64,000 bases of DNA from RHKX01 sp963823275 (GTDB lineage: Bacteria; Actinomycetota; Thermoleophilia; Solirubrobacterales; 70-9): contig CAWGKW010000001.1 in the NCBI GenBank assembly GCA_963823275.1, positions 744,001 through 808,000 on the forward strand, in the 5' to 3' direction. Each line of letters opens with the position of its first letter. The first letter of the stretch is position 1. Shown in pieces: positions 1-8,226 of this stretch. Under the pieces are notes generated by a model. It was not told the DNA's origin, did no database searches, and was given only the letters and a program-made list of their open reading frames with translations. The translations under genes and the position numbers were made by a program.

Positions 1-2
1 GG

Positions 3-113
3 ACGCTGAGGCGCTGGCCGAACCTGAACTCTCAGGGAAGGAAGCGGTCCATCCGTATCGGTTCTCGCTACGACCGCTTGTCAAGCGGGTTGGCGGACGT
101 CCGCGGCGCCTAG
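3..113 (+). pseudogene. Possible 3' end of a gene entering from the left edge; contains a dispersed repeat
   Basis: An open frame runs in from the window edge and stops at the TAG at 111-113. Its last third reads IRIGSRYDRLSSGL, which resembles the TRFVSRYDARIV ending of the recombinase remnant at 11.8 kb. The DNA at 57-103 is a near copy of 10296-10343. I cannot see enough to name the gene. It may be only a repeat downstream of the minus-strand gene that ends at 130. Confidence 0.25.
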
Positions 114-129
114 GAGGCGGAGGCTGGGT

Positions 130-1848
130 CTACTCCCGGTTGAGCGGTCCGCGCACGCGGAACGAGCCCCGCATGAACGGGTGCAGACGGCAGAAGTACG
201 TGTAGGTGGTCCCGCGCTTGATCCTTTTGCCGTTCCGGCCCTGGCGCAGCCGGCCGAGAGGCGGGGTCGTGTAGCTGCCGGAGCCGGTCGTGACGTTGCT
301 GTTGAGGCCGGTCGCGAAGCCGAGCTGGCCGGAGTCGAACTCGACCGGGCCGTTCGCGAGCGGATAGCCGATCCCTGTGCCCTTGTTGCAGGGGGCGCGG
401 CACGCGGTGACCGTGTGCCAGACCTGCTCGTCCTGCGGCTGGCCGGAATACGCGTCCTGGTTGTTGAAGGTCACCGTCCCGCCGGGCCGGATCACCGGCG
501 GGCGCATCTCGCTGGCGGGGAAGCCGGGCACGGCCGAGAAGCCGCCGGCCTCGGCGAAGAAGCTGTCGATGTCGATTCCCCCGGCGGGTGCGCGGCCGGC
601 GGCGATCACCTTGCGCGGGTCGGGGAGCTTGAGGTTCTTGCGTGCGTCGGTGTCGATGTTCTCGGGAAGCCGGCGGTGGGTCAGCGCTCCGCCCTTCTTG
701 AGCATCGCCCGGGCCGCCGACGGGTCCTCGAAGGGGTCGCGGGCCCTGGGATCGTCGTCCGGGGTCCAGTAGACCCCCATGATTCCCATCGACTCGTACC
801 AGGAGGCCCTGCGCACGTTGTAGGTGGCGCTGATCGAGATCGTGTCGCCGGGCTCGAGATGGATCCTCCAGCCGCGCCTGGCGACGGTCAGACCAACATC
901 CCAGCTCACCGCCCCGGCGGGCTCCCAGTAGTGCGCGTCGGAGCGGAACACCCGCTTGACCTCGGCCGGGTCGTCGCCGGCCGTCGTTCCCCCGTCGGGC
1001 CCATCGCGCGCCACCTTCAGGTCTATGTAGCGGCCGCCGGGATGCAGGTGGCCGCCGGCCGACAGCAGCGTGACGCCGTCCGTGTAGCCCGAGGGGACGG
1101 TCCAGGACCGCTGCGGGCTGATCTTGCTGCGCTCCTCGTAGCTCGGGTCGGCCGGGTTAGAGGAGACGTCGTCGGGGAAGGTGAACTTGCCGTCCCCGTC
1201 GTCGTCGAAGGCGCGCTCGGCGTCGAAGACCGGGTAGGCACCGCCGTTGGCGACGTTGAGGAACGCCCCGTGGACCGGCGAGATGTCGGTGCGCGCGGGC
1301 TCGGTCTGCGGGACCCAGTCGATCTGCCAGGTCAGGTAGACCTGCCGGTTCGGCTGGGCGGTCAGGTTGTGGAGCATGTGGAGCAGGCCCCAGTTGGCCG
1401 TCGCGTCCATCTCCCTGCCGTAGCCCTGACGCTGGCTGATGATCGTTTTCTCCTCGCCCGCCGCCATGGGGCCGCCGCCGGGCGGAAGCCAGACGACGTG
1501 GTGCAGGTGCAGGTCCCAGACGGCGGGCGTCACCAGCCGCCCGCTGGGCTTGACCTCGACCATGCTCGGCTGGAAGCGGGTCAGAAAGCCCTTCGCGTCG
1601 GATCCGGCGGCGAAGACGCTCTCGTCCAGCGGGCCCTTGACGACCTCGGGATGCGGGCACGCCTTGGTCAGTGTGTACTTGTTCAGGTTCTGCCCGGGCT
1701 GAAGCGTGATCGCGTCGGTCCGGCAGTTGAAGGTTGTCATCCCCGGGTAGCTGGCCGGCTTGATCACGGGGAGCTTCGCCTCCGCCGAGGTTGCGAGCAG
1801 CATGAGACACAGGACCGGCGCGAGAAGCGCGGGGACGAGACGGCGCAT
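130..1848 (-). CDS. Secreted PHM-like / amicyanin-type cupredoxin protein, copy 1
   Basis: 572 aa with an N-terminal signal peptide (about residues 1-24, ending SAEA). It is one of three paralogues in this window. Visible in order: Cys42/Cys64 pair; LHLHHVVW (His114, 116, 117); MLHNLTA (His160); an EF-hand-like loop D215-x-D217-x-D219-G with D226; GGHLHPGG (His267, 269); PGDTISISATYN followed by YESMGI (Met354). The C-terminal part has FNNQD, WHTV (His478), a Cys483/Cys487 pair and YFCRLHPFMRG (Cys553, His556, Met559). The C-terminal set matches the short amicyanin-type type-1 copper loop. The earlier set follows the CuA (HH, H) and CuB (HxH, M) ligand order of peptidylglycine/dopamine monooxygenases. 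Copper binding in the cupredoxin is well supported by motif. Monooxygenase activity is inference. Upstream, a 22-bp tandem repeat carries a likely promoter, so the mRNA may be nearly leaderless. Confidence 0.8.
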   Translation of the reverse strand: MRRLVPALLAPVLCLMLLATSAEAKLPVIKPASYPGMTTFNCRTDAITLQPGQNLNKYTLTKACPHPEVVKGPLDESVFAAGSDAKGFLTRFQPSMVEVKPSGRLVTPAVWDLHLHHVVWLPPGGGPMAAGEEKTIISQRQGYGREMDATANWGLLHMLHNLTAQPNRQVYLTWQIDWVPQTEPARTDISPVHGAFLNVANGGAYPVFDAERAFDDDGDGKFTFPDDVSSNPADPSYEERSKISPQRSWTVPSGYTDGVTLLSAGGHLHPGGRYIDLKVARDGPDGGTTAGDDPAEVKRVFRSDAHYWEPAGAVSWDVGLTVARRGWRIHLEPGDTISISATYNVRRASWYESMGIMGVYWTPDDDPRARDPFEDPSAARAMLKKGGALTHRRLPENIDTDARKNLKLPDPRKVIAAGRAPAGGIDIDSFFAEAGGFSAVPGFPASEMRPPVIRPGGTVTFNNQDAYSGQPQDEQVWHTVTACRAPCNKGTGIGYPLANGPVEFDSGQLGFATGLNSNVTTGSGSYTTPPLGRLRQGRNGKRIKRGTTYTYFCRLHPFMRGSFRVRGPLNRE

Positions 1849-1862
1849 CGCTTAGTTTTATC

Positions 1863-1906
1863 AGGAATGCTAACTTTGAGTCAAAGGAATGCTAACTTTG
1901 AGTCAA
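1863..1906. repeat. Perfect 22-bp tandem duplication with minus-strand promoter
   Basis: Unit AGGAATGCTAACTTTGAGTCAA occurs twice head-to-tail (1863-1884, 1885-1906). Read on the minus strand each unit starts with TTGACT, a good -35 box. From the unit nearest the gene, a 17-base spacer leads to ATAAAA just before the ATG at 1848. This would start transcription within a few bases of the start codon. The second unit could be a duplicated -35 or an operator. Confidence 0.6.
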
Positions 1907-1933
1907 CTTACCGGCCTGAAGGGAGAAATTCGA

Positions 1934-3382
1934 GTGAAGCCGACGATCACGTTGCTGGTGGCGGTCGCCACGCTGTTCGCTCTGGCCGACTCGGCCGCCG
2001 CCCACGAACGACTCTGCGACGCCAAGCCCGAGATGCTGACGACGGCGGACGGCGTCGAGTTCGTGCGGACTCCAAACTCGTGCTTCGACGGTATCCCCAA
2101 CTGGCCCTACAAGCCCCGGTACGTCTCGATCGACGGGCTGCGCCAAGCCTACGTCGACGAGGGGCCCGCCGACGGCGACGTCGTCCTCCTGCTGCACGGG
2201 CAGCCGTCCTGGTCGTATCTCTACCGCAAGATGATCCCCGTGCTCGTCGACGCCGGCTACCGCGTCATCGCCATGGACCACCTGGGCATGGGTCGCTCCG
2301 ACAAGCCGATCGACATCGGGGAATACAGCTACCTCGGCCACTCCGACCGCCTCAAGCGGTTCATCCACAGGCTCGGGCTCACCGACATCAACCTCTTCGT
2401 GCAGGACTGGGGCAGCCTCATCGGCCTCCGTGTCGCCGGGCTCGAGCCGGACCGCTTCGCCACGATCGCCGTCGGAAACGGCGCTCTGCCCGTGATCCCC
2501 GCCGGCGTCCAGCCCTTCCCGCCGGTCGAGAATCCCGACGAGCTCACCGACTTGTCCGCCCCCTACGCGGTGATTCCGCCCCAGCAACCTCCGTTCTACG
2601 ACGGGTGCACCCAGATCGTGGCTCCCGCACCCGGCTACTTCGCCTACTGGATGGCCTACGCAATGACCGCGAGGTCGTTCCGGCCCTCGGAGACGGTCGA
2701 GGCGCTGACCTGGTTCGACGTCCCCGCGGGCCAGCAGGCCGCCTACGACGCGCCGTTCCCCAGCCGGACGTACTTGGCCGGAGCGCGGGTGTTCCCGTCG
2801 CTGGTCAACGAGGTTCCCGGCACAAACGCCAAGGCCTGGGCGGGACTCACCTCCTTCCACAGGCCCTTCCTGACGATCTGGTCGAGCAACGACCCGGGGC
2901 AGCTCGGCTCCTGCGCTGCCCAGCAGACCTTCATCGACAACGTCCCAGGAGCAGCAGGCCAGCCGCACACCCGTCTGCCCGAGGCCAGTCACTTCCTCCA
3001 GGACGACCAGGGGAAACGGATCGCCCGCCGACTCGTCCGCTGGTACGTCGACGGCACCGCAACCGCCCAAAGGACCCAGAAGCAGAGGGGCAAGAGGATC
3101 GTCATCGAGGTCAGGGTCAAAGCGAAGGAGAAGCTCGAGGTGAGGGCGGCGGGCAGGGTCAGGGCCACGAAGAACACGTACAGGCTTGAGGCCAAAGAGA
3201 GGAGCTTCGCCGGCGGCGAGAAGGGGAGTCTGAAGCTGGTGCCGGAGAGGTTGGGGGACTCCAAGAAAATCGCCAAGCATCTGAAGCAGGGCAAGAAGGC
3301 GACCGCGAAGCTCAAGCTCAGGCTCACCGACGAGACCCGGAACAAGAGGACCACCGAGCTCTCGGTTGAGCTGAAGCACTGA
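1934..3382 (+). CDS. Secreted haloalkane-dehalogenase-like alpha/beta hydrolase with Lys-rich C-terminal domain
   Basis: The GTG start at 1934 is chosen because GGGAG lies 9-13 bases upstream and it begins a clean signal peptide (about 1-23). The product is about 482 aa. The hydrolase core has HGQPSW (oxyanion region, about residue 88), the nucleophile elbow VQDWGS (Asp158 with the adjacent halide-binding-type Trp), SSNDPG as acid site and EASHFL with the catalytic-type His near 353. An Asp nucleophile followed by Trp is typical of haloalkane dehalogenases rather than Ser esterases. Secretion is unusual for that family. Residues from about 380 form an extra Lys/Arg-rich beta-type domain shared with the trypsin-like protease at 5.0 kb. 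The real substrate is unknown. Confidence 0.8.
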   Translation: MKPTITLLVAVATLFALADSAAAHERLCDAKPEMLTTADGVEFVRTPNSCFDGIPNWPYKPRYVSIDGLRQAYVDEGPADGDVVLLLHGQPSWSYLYRKMIPVLVDAGYRVIAMDHLGMGRSDKPIDIGEYSYLGHSDRLKRFIHRLGLTDINLFVQDWGSLIGLRVAGLEPDRFATIAVGNGALPVIPAGVQPFPPVENPDELTDLSAPYAVIPPQQPPFYDGCTQIVAPAPGYFAYWMAYAMTARSFRPSETVEALTWFDVPAGQQAAYDAPFPSRTYLAGARVFPSLVNEVPGTNAKAWAGLTSFHRPFLTIWSSNDPGQLGSCAAQQTFIDNVPGAAGQPHTRLPEASHFLQDDQGKRIARRLVRWYVDGTATAQRTQKQRGKRIVIEVRVKAKEKLEVRAAGRVRATKNTYRLEAKERSFAGGEKGSLKLVPERLGDSKKIAKHLKQGKKATAKLKLRLTDETRNKRTTELSVELKH

Positions 3383-3430
3383 CCCGGCGCCGACGTCGCA
3401 GACCTGACAGCATCGCTCACACCGGCAGCC

Positions 3431-3512
3431 GTTCGACGATCCGTGTGTCGCAGCGAGAAACGAATCGGGTCCCCGCTATAGGAAGAAGCCCGCTCACCGA
3501 GCGGGCTTCTTG
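3431..3512 (+). repeat. Dispersed structured repeat, copy A (with terminator hairpin)
   Basis: About 80 bp shared with 6401-6480, 14991-15070 and, in part, 11823-11911. The core CGACGATCC...GTGTCG can pair, and AGCGAG can pair with CCCGCT with one mismatch. It ends in a terminator hairpin. Read on the minus strand it encodes IAGTRFVSRCDTRIVER, the same peptide that ends the recombinase remnant at 11.8 kb. It starts 48 bp after the stop of the dehalogenase-like gene. Confidence 0.7.
3483..3511. terminator. Intrinsic terminator, 13-bp perfect stem
   Basis: AAGAAGCCCGCTC pairs with GAGCGGGCTTCTT across a 3-base loop. It probably ends transcription of the dehalogenase-like gene. The symmetric A and T flanks would let it work in both directions. 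Confidence 0.75.
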
Positions 3513-3576
3513 CGTTCTACTGCGAGCGGCGATCAATCGGGGCGGCGGAGCTCACTCTCGCCGGCGGCCATGTGTC

Positions 3577-3719
3577 TAGCAGCCCTTCAGCTTGCACAGC
3601 TCGATCTTCTTCGTTGCAGTTGCGAAGTTGCCGGCAGGGTCAGTAACGCGGAGTCTGAGCTTGACCATCACGGGAGGACGGGCACGACGCAGGCGCTTTT
3701 GGTCTCGGGCTGCGATTGG
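3577..3719 (-). pseudogene. Fragment of a secreted-protein C-terminal domain
   Basis: The minus strand reads MVKLRLRVTDPAGNFATATK and then KIELCKLKGC and a stop. The pattern resembles the ends of the two secreted enzymes nearby (KLKLRLTDE..., KVDVTLSDDAGN...). No start or upstream domain is attached. I take it as a leftover 3' gene end. The remainder of the 480-bp gap 3383-3862 holds repeat copy A and nothing else I recognise. Confidence 0.35.
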
Positions 3720-3862
3720 AAGGTCCAATACATATCCATAGTTTTGGAGGCACGATGGAACGGTGGAGCTCGCCGCATCCCCCCTCGGAACAGCGAGAAA
3801 CCTAGTAGGGCCCAGCAGGGTGATCGCCGGTTGGGCTGGCGCCGGTTAGGCTGGCGAATCCA

Positions 3863-4963
3863 GTGGCCTCCGACCAAGATAAGACACCCGGGCGGCGGAC
3901 CCGGAGGACGCGGCGGAGGCGAGGGCGGCGGCTCGAACTCAAGCGATCCGTCCGCCGGGCGACGATTCTCGCGATCAGTGCACTGTTGGTCGGCGCGCTC
4001 GCAATAGTGGCGGCCCTGGCGGGTGTCTTCTCCTCCGACTCGGGGACGGCGAGCCAACCGAGCACTCGGGAGATCATCGCCGAGGCCGCCCCGTCCACGG
4101 TGCGCGTCCTCGGGAGGGTCGACGGGGCCATCGCCTCCTCCGGAACCGGCTGGGTCTATGACGCCGACCGGGGTCTGATCGTCACCAACGCCCATGTGGT
4201 CGGCGACCAGGGATCCCCCGGGCTCACCTCCTTCCGGGCCGTGATCGACGGCCACCTGCGGCCGGCCACGCTCTACGCCAACTCACCGTGCTTCGACATG
4301 GCAATGCTGCAGCTGCAGGACCCGGCCGGTCTGAGGGCGCTGCCGCTTGGTTCGCAGGCCGATCTCGCCCAGGGAGATCAGGTCAACGTCGTCGGCTACC
4401 CGACGAATGAGCTCACCAACTTCTCCTCGACGCCGCTGCAGTCGACCACCGGAACCGTCTCGGTCGTGGAGGAGTCGCTTCAGGGCCGCTCAGATGCCGC
4501 GGCCGGCGACCCCGACGTCAGGCAGTACCCGAATCTGATTCAGACCGATGCCGCGATCAACCACGGCAACTCGGGCGGCCCCCTCATCGACGGTAACGGC
4601 AACCTGGTTGGGATCAACTCACTGACGACGCTGGAGACGCAGGGTCAGGGATTCGCGATCGGGGTGGACCTCTTCAAGGAGCAGGCCGAGACCCTCGAGG
4701 CGGGAGACTCGATCGGCTTCCTCGGCTTCGACTTCGCCGCCAGTGGTAAGGGGCTTCTCGTCAACAATGCGGTCGAGGGATCGCCGGCGGCGGATGCCGG
4801 GTTCGGCAAGCAGAGGGCGATCGTGACATCCGTCGACGGCGAGCCCGTCCCGACGCGACGCGCCTACTGCCGGGCTGTCGACGGCTCCAAATCAGGGGAG
4901 ACGGCCACCGTCCGCGGGATCACCCGGACGGGACGGTTCAGCGTCGAGCTGCCGTTCTCCTAG
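3863..4963 (+). CDS. Membrane-anchored HtrA/DegP-like serine protease
   Basis: 366 aa from a GTG start. A very Arg-rich cytoplasmic tail (1-33) precedes one transmembrane segment (about 34-55), so the protease domain faces outside. The trypsin-fold triad is visible: His111 in TNAHVV, Asp145 in CFDMAMLQL and Ser237 in GNSGGP. Residues about 265-355 (FLGFDF..GLLV..SPAADAGF) look like a single PDZ domain. This is the usual architecture of actinobacterial HtrA/PepD proteins, which act in envelope protein quality control. No good ribosome-binding site is visible before the GTG, so the start is provisional. Confidence 0.85.
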   Translation: MASDQDKTPGRRTRRTRRRRGRRLELKRSVRRATILAISALLVGALAIVAALAGVFSSDSGTASQPSTREIIAEAAPSTVRVLGRVDGAIASSGTGWVYDADRGLIVTNAHVVGDQGSPGLTSFRAVIDGHLRPATLYANSPCFDMAMLQLQDPAGLRALPLGSQADLAQGDQVNVVGYPTNELTNFSSTPLQSTTGTVSVVEESLQGRSDAAAGDPDVRQYPNLIQTDAAINHGNSGGPLIDGNGNLVGINSLTTLETQGQGFAIGVDLFKEQAETLEAGDSIGFLGFDFAASGKGLLVNNAVEGSPAADAGFGKQRAIVTSVDGEPVPTRRAYCRAVDGSKSGETATVRGITRTGRFSVELPFS

Positions 4964-5059
4964 TTGGTCGCCCCCTTGACACCGCGTCATCTGTGACGCT
5001 GAAGCCGTGGGGTGGAGGCTGTCCATGACCCGACAGCATTGTTTAGCATCCCAGCCCGG

Positions 5060-6376
5060 ATGTCAGCTCGGGACAGTAAGACGAGAACGGCGCGGTTCGT
5101 CCGCGTGGTCGTCGGTGCGTCCTTGCTGGCCGCATCGATCGCGCCGTCCGCGGCGCTCGGCGCTGGTCCTTCTGCAGCCGCCGGGTCATCGCCGGGCGAC
5201 GTCGTCTACATGGGGCGAGCCGAGGCTGATCCGCGCGCAGCGTCACCACCACAGCCGCTGGAGAGCCGCGAAAGCGACCGGATCGTCGGGGGCACGGCCA
5301 CGACGATCCAGAAATGGCCCTGGCAGGTCGCGCTCACTCTCAACCCTTCGTCCAACGCTGGTAACGCCCTCGACCGCCAGATATGCGGCGGGAGCCTGGT
5401 GGCGCCGCGCATCGTCCTGTCTGCCGCCCACTGCTTCTTCGACGGCGGTTGGTCCCCGCCCTCGGAATACGCGATCGTCTCCGGCCGGACGCAACTGAGC
5501 AGCAGTGATGGGGTCGAGGTGCCCGTCGATGACTACTACTACCTCACGGACAAATCCGGCAAGCAGCTCTACAACCCCAACACCAACGAATGGGATGTGG
5601 TCGTCGTTCGACTGAGCCAGTCCGTGCCATCGGAGCCAATCAAGCTCGCGAGCGCGGATGAGTCGAGGCTGTGGGCCGGGGGCAGCGAAGCCTTCGCCGC
5701 CGGTTGGGGCGCCACGTTCAACGCTTCCTCGAGCGATGTCCTGCAGGAGGCCTCACTCTCGATTGCGAGCAATGCTGAGTGCCGAAATCAGTGGGGCCTC
5801 AGCAGTTCGCAGGCCTCGGTGATGCTCTGCGCCTCTGCTCCGGGACGCGACACATGTTCCGGGGACAGCGGCGGGCCGCTCGTGGTCGCGGCCGGTGGTG
5901 GCCGGTATCGGCTCGTGGGCGATACGAGCTATGGCGGATCGTGCGGGGCGGGCGGGGTCTACGGGCGCCTCTCTGGGTCTCCGATGAGAGAGAGGCTCAG
6001 GGATGCAGTGTTGGAGTTGGACGGTGTCGACATCGTCGAAGGTGTCTACGGCGAGGCCAGAGCGAGTGAGACCCAGAAGCAGAAGGGCAACAAGGTCCTT
6101 GTCGAGGTCGAGGTCGAGGCGAAGGAGGACCTCGACGCCAAGGCCTCTGGCAAGGTTACGGTCGAGAAGAAGTCCTACAAACTCAGAAAGGCCTCGAAGT
6201 CGCTGGCCCAGGGCAAGTCGACGACGCTGAAGCTGAAGCCGGCCAAGTCCAAGGACGCGACCAAAATCGCCAGCGCACTGAAGAAGTCCAAGGGCAAGGC
6301 GAAGGTCGACGTCACCCTCTCAGACGACGCCGGCAACTCGAAGAAATCGAAGCTGTCGGTGACGTTGAAGGGGTAG
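5060..6376 (+). CDS. Secreted trypsin-like (S1A) serine protease with Lys-rich C-terminal domain
   Basis: 438 aa from the ATG at 5060; a GTG at 5012 would add 16 residues ahead of the basic signal-peptide start. A signal peptide and pro-region lead to RIVGGTATT, the classical activation site of trypsin zymogens. Triad: His124 (SAAHCF), Asp179 (EWDVVVVRL), Ser270 (CSGDSGGP). The residue six before the Ser is Asp, which predicts cleavage after Arg/Lys. Residues from about 330 (TQKQKGNKVLVEVEV...) form the Lys-rich beta-type domain also found on the dehalogenase-like enzyme at 1.9 kb. That domain may anchor the enzymes to the surface. The gene is followed 25 bp later by repeat copy B. Confidence 0.87.
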   Translation: MSARDSKTRTARFVRVVVGASLLAASIAPSAALGAGPSAAAGSSPGDVVYMGRAEADPRAASPPQPLESRESDRIVGGTATTIQKWPWQVALTLNPSSNAGNALDRQICGGSLVAPRIVLSAAHCFFDGGWSPPSEYAIVSGRTQLSSSDGVEVPVDDYYYLTDKSGKQLYNPNTNEWDVVVVRLSQSVPSEPIKLASADESRLWAGGSEAFAAGWGATFNASSSDVLQEASLSIASNAECRNQWGLSSSQASVMLCASAPGRDTCSGDSGGPLVVAAGGGRYRLVGDTSYGGSCGAGGVYGRLSGSPMRERLRDAVLELDGVDIVEGVYGEARASETQKQKGNKVLVEVEVEAKEDLDAKASGKVTVEKKSYKLRKASKSLAQGKSTTLKLKPAKSKDATKIASALKKSKGKAKVDVTLSDDAGNSKKSKLSVTLKG

Positions 6377-6400
6377 GGCCTGGTCAAGCGCCGATTCGCT

Positions 6401-6480
6401 CGACGATCCGAGCGTCGTAGCGAGAAACGAATCGGGTCCCCGCTATAGGAAGAAGCCCGCTTCTAGAGCGGGCTTCTTGC
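6401..6480 (+). repeat. Dispersed structured repeat, copy B
   Basis: Same element as 3431-3512. Here the first stem is perfect (CGACG...CGTCG), where copy A has a G.T wobble. The reverse reading is IAGTRFVSRYDARIVERIGA and stop. The region 6481-6974 after it has no gene I can support on either strand. Confidence 0.7.
6450..6478. terminator. Intrinsic terminator, 12-bp stem
   Basis: AAGAAGCCCGCT pairs with AGCGGGCTTCTT around TCTAG. It lies 74 bp after the trypsin-like protease stop. Confidence 0.75.
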
Positions 6481-6974
6481 TTTTCGACCGAGCAGGGAGG
6501 TTCGTTCGGGGTACCGCCGGGGGCCCAAAGTGGCGAAAGAAGTTCTTTCATGCCTGGGGGGGTACGAGCTTGCGAGGTGAGGAATCCTCATCGGTGTCGG
6601 TCTATACGAACGACGCCGCAACGTCGACGTACGAGCCGGGGTAGAGCACTCGATCTCCATCGAGCTACCCCGCGGCAGCCGAGAGGAGACCCTCGCGGTC
6701 GCCCGGATGTCGGTTCTGCGTTGCCCAGAGCTGGTCAGTCGTCTGCTTCGCCATCGCCACCAGCGTCGCATTCCGCCCGGGGCGGGCGCAACCTCGAGTG
6801 CAGGACACGGATCTCACGAGTGGTCGCCCGTCCGCTGTCCTTGCTGTCGTTGGGTGCTCGTCCGCCGGACAGACACCCCAATACCCCAAGGTCGGCACCG
6901 GCCGGACTACCTCCGCACGCACTACTGAGTCAGCGCAGTGCCGAGGCTCGATGATGCGGATGGGCGCTCAGCGC

Positions 6975-8111
6975 TCATGGGACACCAGCCTGAGCCTCCT
7001 GTGGCGGCCTACCGGCGGCGATACGGGCGCGGCGGTCAGCGGTGAGCTCATTGACCACGATCAGGATCGCCGCGGTAATCGGAACTCCCACGATCGCACC
7101 GACGACGCCAAAGAGGGCCCCCCAGAAGAGCACGCTGAGAATTACGAGGAAACCGGAGATATCGGCGGCCTTGCCAATGATCGTCGGCTGCAGTACGTAA
7201 TTCTCGAACTGCTGGTAGACCAAGATCACGATTACGAAGATGATCACCGCCGACGTGCTGACGGTCAGCGCAACGATTCCAATGATGACCCCCGCGATCA
7301 TCGACCCGATGTTCGGAATCATGTCGAGGATCCCCGCGATCACGGCAAGCGCCAGTGCGTACGGCAGCCCGAGGATCACTGCTGTGATCCCGTAGATCGT
7401 CGCGCAGATCAAGGAGATCACGATGTTCCCGATCATGTACCGAGACGTCGTTGTTATCACCTCGTCGGCGATCCGGTGCCAGCGAACGGCACTCTCGTTA
7501 TCGAGCAGGCCGATGACCGACTGTCGATAGCTCGGGAGGTCTTTGACGAGGAAGAGCGTCATGAACAGGACCGAGAACGAGAGGACGATTACGCCGAACG
7601 CCGAGGCCGCCGTCCCGAGAAATCCTCCGGCCGCCCTGCCGACGCCCGACACGATCGACGAGGTGTTGTTCTGAAGCGTCTCGGTGATGTGGCTATGGAT
7701 GTCGAGCTGTCTGCCGAGATCGCTTTTCCCGATCTCTTGAACGAGGCGCGGCGCATTCTCACCGAACGAGCGCACTGCGTCGATCAGCGGGGAGATGGCA
7801 ACCAGAAGGAGAACCGCTACAACAGCCGCCAGCCCGAGAACGACGAGTGAGGAGGCGGCCCCGCGCCCGACGTTGAAACGCTTGGCCGCCGCATCGACGA
7901 CCGGCGAGAGAACGATTGCCAGGAAGATCGATACGAAGATGACCAGTAGCGTCCCGCCGACGACCACGAAGCTCCACGTCAGGGCCACGAGGCCGACGAA
8001 CAGAAGGATGGTCTTCGCCGAGATCGAGATGGTCACGCCGGGCTCCCGAACAACAGTGCCGGCAGGCGAAGCAACGGGTGCGTTGGGTGTGGAGGGTTGC
8101 TCGTCGGACAT
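6975..8111 (-). CDS. AI-2E family (PerM-type) transporter
   Basis: 378 aa integral membrane protein. After a soluble N-terminus of about 25 residues come paired hydrophobic segments (about 31-75 and 85-110), a long polar central region (about 115-200) and a second cluster of four to five segments to residue 350. This spacing, and the motif IPNIGSMIAGVI near residue 265, are typical of the AI-2E exporter superfamily. Members export small molecules or act in Na+/H+ exchange; the substrate cannot be read from sequence. It stands alone and is transcribed leftward. Confidence 0.85.
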   Translation of the reverse strand: MSDEQPSTPNAPVASPAGTVVREPGVTISISAKTILLFVGLVALTWSFVVVGGTLLVIFVSIFLAIVLSPVVDAAAKRFNVGRGAASSLVVLGLAAVVAVLLLVAISPLIDAVRSFGENAPRLVQEIGKSDLGRQLDIHSHITETLQNNTSSIVSGVGRAAGGFLGTAASAFGVIVLSFSVLFMTLFLVKDLPSYRQSVIGLLDNESAVRWHRIADEVITTTSRYMIGNIVISLICATIYGITAVILGLPYALALAVIAGILDMIPNIGSMIAGVIIGIVALTVSTSAVIIFVIVILVYQQFENYVLQPTIIGKAADISGFLVILSVLFWGALFGVVGAIVGVPITAAILIVVNELTADRRARIAAGRPPQEAQAGVP

Positions 8112-8226
8112 GGACCGGGGTGGCTATCTGCCGAGGCTTATACCACCGAGGCAGGTCAGATCGATGGGTCGAGATCGGTGCGGCTAACGCTCTGCGGAGT
8201 CTGCAGACAGATATCGGCGGCTGGGG

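Noticed and set aside
181..3189. A 1002-codon plus-strand open frame across the first 3 kb
   Set aside because: It is antisense to the copy-1 multi-copper gene and then out of frame with the dehalogenase-like gene. Its composition is Arg/Gly/Val-rich with no motif, as expected of a shadow frame in high-GC DNA.
3420..3482. tRNA gene suggested by CGAATCGGGTCCCCGC before a terminator
   Set aside because: The 3' part looks like a tRNA T-arm and acceptor end, but no matching 5' acceptor strand lies 60-80 bases upstream at any copy of the repeat.
3668..4255. A 195-codon minus-strand frame opposite the HtrA-like gene
   Set aside because: It is antisense to a clear protease gene and is Pro/Arg-rich without motifs.
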